Notes: a model not told the origin generated them from the sequence alone. A stretch of DNA of 64,000 nt from Simmondsia chinensis (GCA_018398585.1 JAGTTD010000016.1:26087212-26151211), one strand, 5' to 3'; shown: positions 43,800 to 54,550, numbered from the stretch's first letter. Translations and numbers: made by a program.

Positions 43800-45299
43800 C
43801 GCTGAGATTGGTCCTGTATTGAGAGAAGCGGTCAGTAGACAGACCCTTGGTGAAGATATCAGCAATCTGCTTGCCTATGGGAGTGTAGCGGACTTGAAGA
43901 TCACCCTTGAGCACTTTTTTGCAAACATAGTGGAAGTCACATCAATATGTTTGCTTCTATCATTGGACACGAGATTGGCTGCATGGTAGGAAGTAGAGAC
44001 ATTGTCACAATAGGTGATGATGAGGCCAGGGTGACGAAGACCGAGATCCCTCCTTAGGTAGCGGATCCAATCACTTCCAGCGACGGCTTGAGCAATGGCA
44101 CGGTACTTGGATTCAGTTGTAGACTTAGAGACAATGGCTTGCTTCTTAGCGCGCCATGAGATGAGGTTTGAACTTAGGTAGAGAGCATAACCAGTAGTTG
44201 AATGGTGTGTGTCAAGGCAGCCGCCCAAGTCAGCGTCAGCGAAAGCAGTGACTGTGGGCGTGCGAGCTAGTATGATAGATAGTCCATGGTCAAGAGTGGC
44301 TTTAAGGTATCAAAGGATGTGTTTCACAGCCTGCCAGTGAGAGGTGTGAAGGGCATGTATGAACTAGGAGGCAAGGTTGACAGCATAATTGATGTCAGGA
44401 TAAGTCATGGTTAGGTATTGGAGAGCCCCCACAGTACTCTTGTACTAAGTAGGATCCTCAAGTGGATCCCCATCACTTAACGAGAGGTGTGCTCGGGTTG
44501 GAAGGGGTGTTTTGATGGGTTTAGCATCGCATAGATCATGCCTAGAGAGAAGGTTGATTGTGTATTTGTGTTGGGAGAGGAAAAGGTGATCGGGTGTGCG
44601 ATTGGCTTCAATTCCAAGAAAAAAGAAGAGAGGGCCAAGGTCCTTCATTGCAAATTGGGTAGAGAGTGAGTCAACCAATTGGTTGAGGTGGGTTGGGTCA
44701 GTGCCTGTTCGTATAATACCATCAACATATAATAAGAGGCAAGTGAGATGAGTTTTAGTCTTGTTGATGAATATGGATGGGTCAGCACGGCAACAAGTGA
44801 AACCAAGACTAAATAAGAATGCACTAAGCCGTTGGAACCATGCCCGACGTGCCTGTTTGAGTCCATATAATGCCTTTCGTAGACGACATATATGATTTGG
44901 AAATTTGGGATGTATGAAGCCTTATGGTTTTTTCATGTAAATTTCTTCCTTGAAGTAACCATGTAGGAATGCATTTTTGACGTCCAACTGACGAATGGGC
45001 CAGTTGTATGTGACTGCAAGTGTAAGAATGAAGTGTATAATAGTGGGTTTGACAACAGGGCTAATGGTCTCTTTGAAGTCAAGGCCTTCACGTCGGTGAA
45101 ATCCCTGAGCAACAAGACGAGCCTTGAACCATTCTATTGAGTCATCTGCTTTGTACTTAACTTTATACTTCCATGTGCTTCCTACAAGGTTTTTCGAGGG
45201 GTCATATGAAGCGAAGTCCCACGTGATGTTTAGGATGAGTGCATTAAATTCATCTACCATGGCTTCTTGCCATTTTGTTTCACAGCTAGTGAGTAACAT
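43800..45299 (-). pseudogene. Copia D reverse transcriptase and RNase H (broken)
   Basis: The RT N-terminus is open at 45,299-44,922 and keeps motif A (QLDVKNAFLHG). The catalytic box reads YVDG at 44,718-44,729. The palm continues in a second frame (44,678-44,445, QFAMKDLGPLFFFLGIEA). RNase H ([29 protein letters not shown]) lies at 44,228-43,875. A G-run of about 24 at 45,629-45,652 lies in the linker before RT. Confidence 0.87.
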
Positions 45300-45766
45300 G
45301 TGGGCTCTTGGATTATGGTGGTGGAGAAGAAGGAGAGGGGGTACTTAGTTTTACATATATCTGCTTTAAGGCGCATTTGCATGGGATGTTTGTTAAGCAG
45401 GAGTCCTACCGAGGTGGGCCGCTCGGGTTTTGGTTCGGTGCTGGTTGCGGTCGGGATGCCAGGGTGTTGGATCCTGGGGTGGGAGCGGGTGAGGGAGGGG
45501 CCGAAGATGCCTCAGTTCGAGTGGGTCCTCTGGCTGAAACGGAGCCTTGGGGAGGTCCCGAGATGAGTCGAGGGAAGGGGGACAGATCGGGACTGGCACG
45601 GGAGGTGGGGTGCTGCTGCCGGTGAGAGGTTGGGGGGGGGGGGGGGGGGGAGGAGTTGCAGGTTTGAGTAAACTATTCGGGATGGGGGAGTTGTGGCATC
45701 AGGGACTACTACATCTTGATTAATAAGTTCATTGTAAGGAAAGCAAGTTTCGTCAAATACTACATG

Positions 45767-47165
45767 TCAGCTTATGTATAAGTGTTTGTGTTTAGGGTCA
45801 AAGTACCTGTAACCTTTGTATCGAGCAGCATATCCTAGAAAGATGCAAGGGGTAGACTGAGGGGCAAGTTTATGAAGGGCACGAGATTTGATGTTAGGGC
45901 AACATGCACACCCCGAAGATGCAAAAACGAGTGTAATCCGGGTAAGTTCAAAACAATTTTTGAAAAGGTGATTCGTTTGAGAGATTTGGTGCAAGGAGAC
46001 GATTTATAGTAAAACAGACAGTGTAAAAAGCGTCATCCCAAAATTCATAAGGTAACTTAGAGTGAATCAAGAGCGTCCGTGCCATTTCATATAAATGTCG
46101 ATGCTTGCGTTTCGCCACCCTATTTTGTTCTGGGGTATCAGGACAAAGATAAGCGGAAGTGAATACCGGCATCACGACAAAAAGCGTTCATACGCTAATG
46201 ACCGTATTCATCCACCATTGCCTTTGAAAATCTTAATAGTTGTGTTAATTAGATTTTCAACTAGGTTATTGAAAGTAGTGAAGATTCCATAAACTTCAGA
46301 TTTTCGCTGCATCGGATATAGCCAAGTAAATTGGGAGAAGTCTTCAATAAATAAAACATAATATTCATAAGCCGAATTAAAGAAGACAGTGATTGCCAAA
46401 CATCAAAATGTATTATTTGTAAAGGCATGATAGTTTTGCGTAATACATGCTTAAAAGGAATTTTATGAGACTTTCCTAAGCAATATGAGTGACATTTTTT
46501 AGCAATTCTAACTCACGGAAAGAAATTTTGCTTACATAACATATCAAGAATAGTACTGCCTAAGTGACCTAGTCTTTGATGCCACAAATCTCCAATCCTT
46601 GTTTGGGATACGAGGCCCGCGTCATGAGGAGAAAAGCCATAGAGGGACCCATCATTGGGCACTCGAAGAAGTGGCGTCCCCCATAGTTTTGTCCTTGACA
46701 CCGAAAAAATTGAATCAAATTTTACCCTACAATTGTTATCTCGACACAGTTGTTTAATTGATAAGAGGTTGTCTGCGAGGCTAGGTACAAGCATTACGTT
46801 GTGGAGTTTAAGAGATGAACTGGGGGTGGGTATAGTTGTCGAGCCCACATGTGTCACAGGTAATAATACACCATTGCCTACAAGAATACACTTATGCCCA
46901 GAATAAGGAAGAAGGTTATTGAGAATACCTGGATTCGACATCATATGATTCATGGCACCGGACTCAGGATACCAATTATAATCATGCGGTTCTTCAAGAG
47001 TCGTGGCAGCAAGCGATGAGAGGGATCAGGGAAGGAGGTGCTATCAAACCTATGTGGACAAGTGACAGTCGTATGTCCAATTTGGGAGCTAATTTGGCCG
47101 CATTGAGGATAGGGCCCGAGCACACCTACATTAGAGTGAGGGGGAAGACCAAATGAGGGTCGCAC
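45767..47165 (-). pseudogene. Copia D protease and integrase (broken)
   Basis: The protease site near 46,950-46,975 reads WYPESGAMNHM where Copia A has WYPDSGASNHM, so the catalytic Asp is Glu. The pre-integrase region (LWHQRLGHLGSTILDMLCKQ) spans 46,953-46,513. The integrase core pieces are 46,399-46,208 and 46,175-45,948. The second triad Asp is lost (IFKGNGG against IYQSDGGGEF in A). The Glu segment reads NRVAKRKHRHL, where NGVVERKH is expected, so the Glu is Lys. GYAARYKGYRYFDP ends the integrase. Confidence 0.84.
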
Positions 47166-47174
47166 TAAGCTAGG

Positions 47175-48449
47175 GTGGGGGGTCCACCGGTGGGTGGCGG
47201 AGTGGGGTGCTGGCCGGGAGGGCCACCACCACCCCCACGATCGTCGCGCTTCCCCTTACCCCGGCCACGGCCATGGCTGCTGCGGCACGCTGAAGGTCCG
47301 GGCTGCGATTGGTCGTGGGCCACCATGGCGTGGCTCGGGTCGGGGTTAGACTGTCCAGACTATCGGGTTAGAGCAGCCTCGTCATTGAGTAGAGAGGTTT
47401 TTAACTCTTCACAAGTATATTATTTGTTTGATTAACGTGTAAATGTTGCAAAAGCAACATATTCAGGAGACAAACCATAAATTGCAAAGTGTTGAAATTC
47501 TCTTTGAGAAACAGGAGAGTCAATGGCAACTAAGTCGTCCATTATTGATTTTAACTGCGAGAAGTAAGCATCCACTATTTTGCCATCTTTACAGTGATTG
47601 ATTAGTTGGGTCCGAAGATCAAACTCCTTAGCCATGAAGTGATCCTGGAAGCGCTTAGCCAAGGCATCCCACATGGCTTTTGATGTAGAGTGGTAGACAA
47701 TGTCATTTAATAAAGGATGAGACAAGGTTGCTGCAATGCAAGATCTAAGACTTTGATCCGTGCGCAGCCACGTAAGATAATTCGGGTTTGGATAGGTCGG
47801 TCCATTGGAAAGATTTATTTGGGCAGGGAGGTAAGGGTAGGTACCATCTATAAACCCTAATAGTTGATGAGCGATTAATAACGTGTTAAATTGTTCGCGT
47901 CAAGGTGGGTAATCAGTAGTTGATTCGAGTTTTATTGTCACAATATTTGTGATGTTAGAAAGGGGAATTAAAACAGGGGAAGGAGGATGATTATATAAAT
48001 TAGGGTTTATTGAATTAGGGTTAGGGATGGTAGGGCATGAAAGACCAACCCCTCCACCGGCACTATGAAGTGACCGGGGGGGGGGGGGGGTAGCCGTGCC
48101 ACCACTGCCGGCGCCGGGGAGGGCACCAATAACAGTGGGGCCGGCGAAGGTCATGTAGGGGGGCGGGAGAGAAAAATAAAGAAGAGAGGGAAGAAGGGAT
48201 GCCCAAACTAAATACCGAGTTCACTGTAGTCCTCCCAATTGATGGTGGAGCACCGGAGATGGCGACACCGGCATCGACCAAATGAGGAAGGGGAACGCCG
48301 GAGATGGTGGGACCGACAAAGCTGGTGTCGGGCACCACCTTAGACGCAGCAGCGCTGAGCAACGCTTGTGGGGTTTTGGTACTGGCGAGACCGGCCTCCA
48401 CCAGGAGCTGGGCTGTGGCGGGGTGAGAGGAGGGGGAAGGGGATGCCAT
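47175..48449 (-). pseudogene. Copia D gag (broken)
   Basis: The start Met at 48,449 gives MASPSPSSHPATAQLLVEAG, an Ala/Pro-rich N-terminus open to 48,063. The UBN2-type gag domain is at 47,725-47,432 (STSKAMWDALAKRFQDHFMA, REFQHFAIYGLSPEYVAFAT). A Gly/Arg/Pro-rich RNA-binding tail covers 47,390-47,180. Frames change at least three times. A G14 run at about 48,077-48,090 is a likely slippage or assembly-sensitive site. Confidence 0.82.
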
Positions 48450-48583
48450 TGAATTAAAGAGAAATTAAAGTAAAAACAAAAATTAAGAATTCAACACAAT
48501 GCAAATGAAAAAAAAATAACATGAAATAAAGAGTGGAAGCAGAAAAAAAAATATTAAGTATCAGAGCCTGGACTCTGATACCA

Positions 48584-48770
48584 TATGAATGTAGAGGAAT
48601 TCTCTATATAAATTGGATGAATGAAGATTATACAATAGAGGCCTTTATATAGACCAAGCACAAATACATCAGTGACAGAAATACCCTTGGACTTTATACA
48701 AGTCAAGGGATATAATGGTAAAGGCATAATGAAACCCTAAGCCAAAGAATATTCTAGAGAATACCCAATA
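48584..48770 (-). repeat. Copia D 5' LTR
   Basis: 187-bp LTR, plus-strand TATGAATGTAGAGG...ACCCAATA. The primer site complement CTCTGATACCA ends at 48,583. Confidence 0.92.
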
Positions 48771-48775
48771 GTCCT

Positions 48776-49020
48776 AACTTGAACAAGGAGCGCAATCCAT
48801 CAAGGGGAGAGCAATAAAATAAATAAATAAATGAGGAGTCAAAACCCAAAATGACACAATATAAAGATATTTTCAAAAATGATATTTTTTTTAAAAAGTA
48901 TTTCCGAACTGGCACCCATGTAGATCAACTAGATGCCCTTTTTTCAAATTTTTTTTTTTTTTAAATTTTCATAATTTTCTTTAAAAAATACCTTCCCTAG
49001 GGAAGTATCTTACACCGTTA
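48776..49020. other. AT-rich spacer
   Basis: Nothing recognised. Confidence 0.4.
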
Positions 49021-49317
49021 TTAGGGGTGTAAATGAGCCAAGCCGAGCCTAGGCAATATTTAGCTCAAATTCGGGGCTCGGGCTCAGCTCATCAAAGGCT
49101 CGAGCTCAGCTCGTTGCTGGCTCGAGCTTAAGCTCGCTCGCTTAAAGTTCCCCACCATGTTTTATTTTAGCTTAATTACTAGACTAAATATAAATTTTTA
49201 ATTGCAAACCTATAGTTTTACAATAAATAAAATAAACATATATAAATATATTATGTAGTTTGTAATGAAAATTCGAAATATTTCAAACATGCGTTTGGTT
49301 TCTTTCACTGTATACTT

Positions 49318-49335
49318 AAAAGTTAAACTATATAT

Positions 49336-49414
<79 letters not shown>

Positions 49415-49518
49415 CAAGTAGCTTGTAGCCTAGTGGTGTGGTTTCCGGTCGCCTATGTGAGATCGCCGGGGTTCGAGCCCCCACTAGAACACCACCCTCC
49501 CCTGAATTTACAATGATA

Positions 49519-49612
<94 letters not shown>
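49318..49612. repeat. Two long (TA)n tracts around a SINE-like insert
   Basis: Alternating TA covers 49,318-49,410 and 49,519-49,612, interrupted by about 100 bp of non-repetitive sequence. Confidence 0.9.
49411..49515 (+). repeat. tRNA-like SINE head
   Basis: TAGCCTAGTGGTGTGG (A-box-like, about 49,427) and GGGGTTCGAGCCCCCAC (B-box, 49,470) have the spacing of a Pol III type 2 promoter. The B-box is near canonical GGTTCGANNCC. The sequence is bounded by TA repeats on both sides, so a TSD cannot be read. The TA tract may be both target and tail. Confidence 0.55.
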
Positions 49613-49616
<4 letters not shown>

Positions 49617-49881
49617 AATTATTGCTAAAGATATATTGTGCTCTCAGAAGATGAAAAGGCAAGCATGCTTAGGCGGAGTTTAAATGCTAATCTAGAAAAT
49701 TACACGTATACTATAAATGCCTTATTTGCCATTTTTTTCTAAATAATAATTTAATTTATTCAATAATGATTTTATGTAAAACTTGCAATTCCAATACATG
49801 TATTGTAAATAATTTATAATATTATTCATTTAAATTTCGTAGATAGTATGCCCAAATTTAATCAAATAATCAAAGTAAATA

Positions 49882-50118
49882 CGACATTCTCGGTGCCCTA
49901 AGAGTTTCCACCTAAACATGGTATGAAGAGAGGGTGGATGTCTACAGCCTTCCCTCTTCAGGGTGTTATCCTGAAGAGAGGCTGATTCTGAGTACCCTCA
50001 ACAGGAGGAGTGAGAACTTCCCAGGTGATTACCCATCCTGGTATTACTCTCGCCCAAGCACGCTTAACTTCGGAGTTCTAATGGGATCCGGTGCTTGTGT
50101 GTTGGTACCCTCTTTGGT
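49882..50118 (-). mobile_element. 5S-rRNA-headed SINE, copy 2 (237 bp, clear TSD)
   Basis: An 18-bp TSD AAATAATCAAAGTAAATA flanks it exactly (49,864-49,881 and 50,119-50,136). On the minus strand the 5' about 105 bp are 5S rRNA-like (GCACCGGATCCCATTAGAAC, TCCGAAGTTAAGCGTGCTTG, GGGCGAGAGTAATACCAGG). The 3' about 130 bp contain AAGGCTGTAGACATCCACCC and no poly(A). The long TSD proves target-primed retroposition and rules out a 5S gene or a Cassandra LTR. Confidence 0.88.
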
Positions 50119-50167
50119 AAATAATCAAAGTAAATATAAATTATAAGTTAAATAAATTATACTATTA

Positions 50168-50839
50168 TGAAAGGAAACTTAAACAAATCTAGTATACTAT
50201 GATACCAATTTGTTAGGGAAATCTTAATGCGGAAGCGAAAACCCTGGTAACTTAATTCGATTCAAATAATATGACTCACGCAAAACGAGAAGTAAACAAA
50301 TATAGAGAAAGAAAGAACAAAACAAGAACACACAATATTTACGTGGAAACCCCTCTACAATCGAGAGGGGAGAAAACCACGGGCGGAGATGGAGATTCTT
50401 TATTAACTGAACGGAAGAATTACAACGACACTTCCCAAACGAGATATATGGAAGAATTACAATCACTCCCTCTGAACTCTCGTAGCACTTGAATATTTTG
50501 GAGGAATTACGAAATCACCTCTTTTTCTTAATGGCGGCTCGCCTCACTTTGATTGGATACGTATGGGAGAAACCTTTCACCGAATAACCGAACCCTAAGC
50601 CCTTATTTATAGAAAATAATTAGGGCCGGCGCAACAAGGCTCCCAATCGATCGGGAACATCTGATTGATCGGCATCCCGATCGATCGGAACCTACCGATC
50701 GATCGGCGCTCAAAACTTCCAAAACACTCCGAATCTTTCCTTAAATCACCCGATCGATCGGATTCTCTCCCGATCAATCGGTGATCCCACGGAAGCCCCA
50801 TATAAAAATAAAACAAGTAATTTGAGACATAACCTAACA
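50168..50839 (-). repeat. Copia E 3' LTR, includes a captured primer site
   Basis: The plus strand reads TGAAAGGAAACTT ... GATACCAATT then TGTTAGGG. The first 43 bp (50,168-50,210) contain a complement of TTGGTATC followed by the end sequence (TGTTAGGG) of the ancestral LTR. Six GATCGATC-type palindromes lie at 50,640-50,785. Confidence 0.85.
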
Positions 50840-51186
50840 AATCTCCACCTTGGCTCAAATTACATACATAAAAGAATTACCTTTACCTTCTCCACAAAAC
50901 CCCCACACACGGGGTTAACTCAACGAAGTACGAAACCTAACCGTGCGAAGCTTGAACTTCCTGTTAGGTAGAAACTAAGTGAACATATCTGAGAGGTTAT
51001 CAGTAATGCCAATCTTCTTATCTGAATTGGCTCTTGACACATCAACTGAAACAGCTACCCGCTGCTGAACTGTGTTACAAAACTGAACTCCCTCTGGCTT
51101 ACTCACCTGACTTGAATCACAAACAACTGATGACATCTTCTGTGGAGATAACAATAATGAAGACTCACCAAACGTGACACGTCTCG

Positions 51187-51783
51187 TCAGGAATTGTTGA
51201 AGAGAAAACCTTTCTTCTTCACATAAAGCCCGTGTTCACATACCAGCAGTCCTCTGGACGGACCACACAAAGAGCCCCTTACACTATGCTCAGACAGACA
51301 CCTATCACCTGAACGATCCAATCTCAAACGTCCTAAGTTTGTGATCTCTGGTTCTGTCAACAACAAGGATGATGAAGATACTACAACAGATCTAACAAAT
51401 GTGGAACTGACAAGTTCATACAACGTACCTGACCTTCTGCCCTTCATAACTGTCAATGCACCCTTAAAGACCTTCAAAACTCCACCTTCAGCTGTGTACC
51501 TGTACCCTTTAGATTCAAGAGTACCCAAAGAGATGAGACTTTTCTTCAAATCAGGAACATGACGAACATCGCCCAAAACCCTGATAGTGCCATCGAACAT
51601 CCTAAAACGAATTGTTCCTATACCCAGAACTTTGCATGGATTATCATTACCCATCAAAGCAACTCCACCTCGAACGGACTCGTATGTGGAAAACCAATTC
51701 CGGTTGGGACAGACATGATAGGAGCAACTCGAATCCAAAAACCAACTATCTTTCAAGTTGAACTGAGGTTCAGACACGGACAA
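51187..51783 (-). pseudogene. Copia E protease and pre-integrase
   Basis: One open frame of 198 codons contains the protease active site WFLDSSCSYHVCPN (Asp kept, Gly replaced by Ser), the HVPDLKKSLISLGTLESKGY region and the start of the pre-integrase zinc domain, decayed to CEHGLYVK. The frame stops at 51,187, where the sequence jumps to the integrase C-terminal end (TRRVTFGESSLLLSP). The catalytic core is deleted. Confidence 0.83.
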
Positions 51784-51874
51784 AAGAAGATCTTCATTCT
51801 CACCACCAACAACACTAGCTGCTATGGATCTTTGGTCAGACCTGTTATCTGCTTCTAATTTTCTCTTAAGCTTG

Positions 51875-52580
51875 TAACATTCTTTCTTAATGTGCCCTTT
51901 CTTACGACAGTAGTTACAGGTTAGGTGTTGATACCTAGACTTAGACTTGTTTCCACTATGATCATACTCACAAATAAACCACTACCTGAGTTATAGACAG
52001 AGTTAGATAGTTCCCTATCTACTCGTTCTTTACTCAGTAGGTTTCTCTTAACTTCATCAACAGATATGGTTTGTCTACCCCCATAAATCATGCTTTCAAC
52101 AAAACCCTTATATGAAGTAGAGAGAGAACATAACAACAACATTGCCTGATCTTCATTCTTAGGAACATCATCCAATTCTTTCAAATCTTGAATAATTGAA
52201 TTAAATTCATTGACGTGGTCTTAAGTGACGTACCTTCTGACATACGAAACGTGAATAACTGGCGCTTAACTACGAGTTTGTTGGAGACAGACTTGAAACA
52301 GAACATATCCTGCAATTTCTCCCACAACTCCTTAGCTTTCTTCACTTCCAGAACTTCTGTCAAAACGTCATCGGTAAGACACATCTGAATTGCTGTGAGC
52401 GCCTTCTCATCCAACTTCTCCCATTGTGCTTCTGTGAGATTCTCTGATTTCTTCTCTTTCCCATCTAAAGCTTTCTTCAAGCCATTCTGAGTCAAGAGGC
52501 TCTTAACGCGAACCTGCCATAAGCTGAAGCTCCCTTGACCACCAAACTTCTCAATTTCGGATCTAATTGTGGACGTCATA
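51875..52580 (-). pseudogene. Copia E gag
   Basis: The start Met at 52,580 gives MTSTIRSEIEKFGGQGSFSL. The frame is open through NGLKKALDGKEKKSENLTEA and ALTAIQMCLTDDVL to about 52,181. It shifts at about 52,185 and continues with DVPKNEDQAMLLLCSLSTSY to about 51,960. The zinc knuckle is near 51,880-51,925 (LTCNYCRKKGHIKKECYK). It is the best-preserved gag of the three family members. Confidence 0.85.
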
Positions 52581-52618
52581 TTATCAAATCGAAATAAACA
52601 GGGCTCTGATACCAATTT

Positions 52619-53254
52619 GAAAGGAAACTTAAACAAATCTAGTATACTATGATACCAATTTGTTAGGGAAATCTTAATGCGGAAGCGAAAACCCTGGTAA
52701 CTTGATTCGATTCAAATAATATGACTCACGCAAAACGAGAAGTAAACAAATATGGAGAAAGAAAGAACAAAACAAGAACACACAATATTTACGTGGAAAC
52801 CCATCTACAATTGAGAGGGGAGAAAACCACGGGCGGAGATGGAGATTCTTTATGAACTGAACGGAAGAATTACAACTACACTTCCCAAATGAGATATATG
52901 GAAGAATTACAATCACTCCCTCTGAACTCTCGTAGCACTCGAATATCTTGGAGGAATTACGAAATCACCACTTTTTCTTAATGGCGGCTCACCTCACTTT
53001 GATTGGATACGTATGGGAGAAACCTCTCACCGAATAACCGAACCCTAAGCCCTTATTTATAGAAAATAATTAGGGCCGGCGCAACAAGGCTCCCGATCAA
53101 TCGGAACCCACCGATCGATCGGCGCTCAAAACTTCCAAAACACTCCGAATCTTTTCTTAAATCACCCAATCGATCGGATTCTCTCCCGATCGATCGGTGA
53201 CCCCACAAAAGCCCATATAAAAATAAAACAAGTAATTTGAGACATAACCTAACA
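52619..53254 (-). repeat. Copia E 5' LTR
   Basis: 636-bp LTR matching 50,168-50,839 but lacking about 36 bp of the palindrome zone; four palindromes remain (53,093-53,200). The active primer site lies left of 52,619. A second, buried GATACCAATT is at 52,651-52,660. Confidence 0.85.
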
Positions 53255-53399
53255 TATTACATTCAGGCTCATTTAGGCTCGCGAGCTTACGAGCTCGTGC
53301 TTTATCAGGCTCGGGCTCGGCTCAGCTCGAGCTCATGACGAGCCGAACTATATGAGCTTTCGCGAGCCAGTTCGGCTCATTTGCAACCCTAATCATTAT

Positions 53400-53575
53400 A
53401 GCCGCTACTAGGCATTCTTTTGTCATTGCTACATCATTATCACAAAAATAAATTTATTATTTAATTTAATTTTAAAATTTAATAAATAACTTTAATTAAT
53501 TTATATTTTATAAATATTAAATTTTAATTAATGCATAAAAAAAGTGCATGCATGCATAAAAATACATTCATAGAT
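53400..53575. other. AT-rich spacer
   Basis: Nothing recognised. Confidence 0.4.
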
Positions 53576-53765
53576 TGTTAAGATTTTTTTTTTTTTTTTT
53601 TGCTAATAAGGAACCCTGTTACCAGATAAACCCTAGCCCATACGGTGACCCACATATCATAAGAGTCAGTTAAGTCAAAGATTCCTCCGGAAGAGGTTCA
53701 AGAGGGGAATCAAACTCCAAACCTTTTGATTTAAAGTAATACTCCATCCCTTCACTTGTCTCCTA
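53576..53765 (-). repeat. SINE-like retroposon with poly(A) tail
   Basis: On the minus strand a B-box-like GGAGTTTGATTCCCC (complement at about 53,712-53,726) is followed by about 110 bp and a 19-base A run (plus T run 53,586-53,605). The A-box is not clear and no TSD was resolved. Confidence 0.4.
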
Positions 53766-53829
53766 CTATTGAGATAAGACCCTGAATGATGCATAAACTG
53801 TTAACTGCCTCTGTGTAAGAATGACATTC

Positions 53830-54550
53830 TTTAAAAAGATTACAAGAATTTGGAAAAAAAAAAAAAAAAGAAATGGCAATCAATCCACAGGAAAGCTAGT
53901 TCAGGAAATATTTCTTTAAAAGTTTTATTTTTGCAAATGTTTTGTTTTTTTTTTTGTGTTTTTTAGGGCAACGACTCTAAACAGACCAACATAGAAAATT
54001 TAGAAGTGCGACTCTTTTCAAAACAACTAGAAGAATTTTGTTCCCCAACATGTATGATCCCCATAAAATACGGTTGATGATGATAAAATACAGTTGGGAG
54101 AGGAGCGAATCTCACTTTTTTAAGATTGTTTAATGCCCCATTAAATCAAGACCAGTATAGTAGGTATTGACATACTGCCTTTAGAATACAATTCCCAACT
54201 AAAAAGTTGTCACTTCTTTCGTCTATATAATTAACACCTTACTTAGTCAAAATAAAAAATTAAATGCCTTTTTTCAGAATTTAAGATCAAGACTTTTTGT
54301 TTGTTATAGTTGGAGGGCCCATTAATGCAATCATTTCAAATCTTGTAATGTTTGAAAACCCAACCAATTATTGAAATGAATCGAGTAACTTTTTATCTCC
54401 TTTATTGTGTATTATCTATTTAATATATTATTATCAAGTCCCCTATTACATCACGTGTAAATAATATTTACACTATTACACCACGTGTAAATTTGATCAA
54501 TTATAACAAATTTTAACGTAAAAAGTTATGGGTGGGCATAAAATTCTATT
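53830..54550. other. AT-rich spacer
   Basis: No gene seen. CCCCTATTACATCACGTGTAA and the related CACTATTACACCACGTGTAA at 54,440-54,490 are a short direct repeat containing a G-box core CACGTG. Confidence 0.35.

Larger units (their letters stand above)
43582..48770 (-). mobile_element. Copia D, full-length Ty1/copia retrotransposon (dead)
   Basis: This 5,189-bp element has LTRs at 43,582-43,769 (188 bp) and 48,584-48,770 (187 bp) and a perfect TSD GTCCT (43,577-43,581 and 48,771-48,775). On the minus strand a perfect primer site TGGTATCAGAG follows the 5' LTR directly, and a polypurine tract TTGAGGGGGCG precedes the 3' LTR. The gene order is gag, protease, integrase, RT, RNase H. The LTRs start TAT and end ATA as in Copia A, and the proteins are alike, so A and D belong to one lineage. 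Its allele in the duplicated segment begins at 62,347. Confidence 0.94.
50168..53254 (-). mobile_element. Copia E, deletion derivative of the B/C family
   Basis: The LTRs at 50,168-50,839 (672 bp) and 52,619-53,254 (636 bp) flank only 1.78 kb. The TSD TATTA (50,163-50,167 and 53,255-53,259) is perfect and fixes the LTR ends. On the minus strand the 5' LTR is followed by the primer site AATTGGTATCAGAGCCC (52,604-52,618 complement). Gag, protease and pre-integrase remain. The integrase core, RT and almost all RNase H are deleted, leaving the RNase H C-terminal end (DNLSDMF near 51,000) and the polypurine tract. It could only move in trans. Confidence 0.9.
49022..53391. mobile_element. hAT-type transposon hosting three later insertions
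   Basis: The ends TAGGGGTGTAAATGAGCC (49,022) and GGCTCATTTGCAACCCTA (to 53,391) are inverted complements with two mismatches. The flanks ACCGTTAT (49,014-49,021) and ATCATTAT (53,392-53,399) match at six of eight bases, as expected for an old hAT TSD. Dense GGCTCGAGCTC-type motifs fill both subterminal zones (49,060-49,150 and 53,270-53,375). Inside are a tRNA-like SINE in a (TA)n tract, a 5S-headed SINE and Copia E. Without them the element would be about 1 kb and non-coding. Confidence 0.75.

Noticed and set aside
49265..49683. Frames with long IY repeats
   Set aside because: (TA)n microsatellite.
49882..50118. Cassandra TRIM (5S in LTR)
   Set aside because: The 18-bp TSD directly flanks a 237-bp unit without TG/CA ends, primer site or polypurine tract; Cassandra would make a 5-bp TSD.
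50640..50785. CRISPR-like array from regularly spaced GATCGATC motifs
   Set aside because: The motif is short and palindromic, spacing is variable, and the array lies in a plant LTR.
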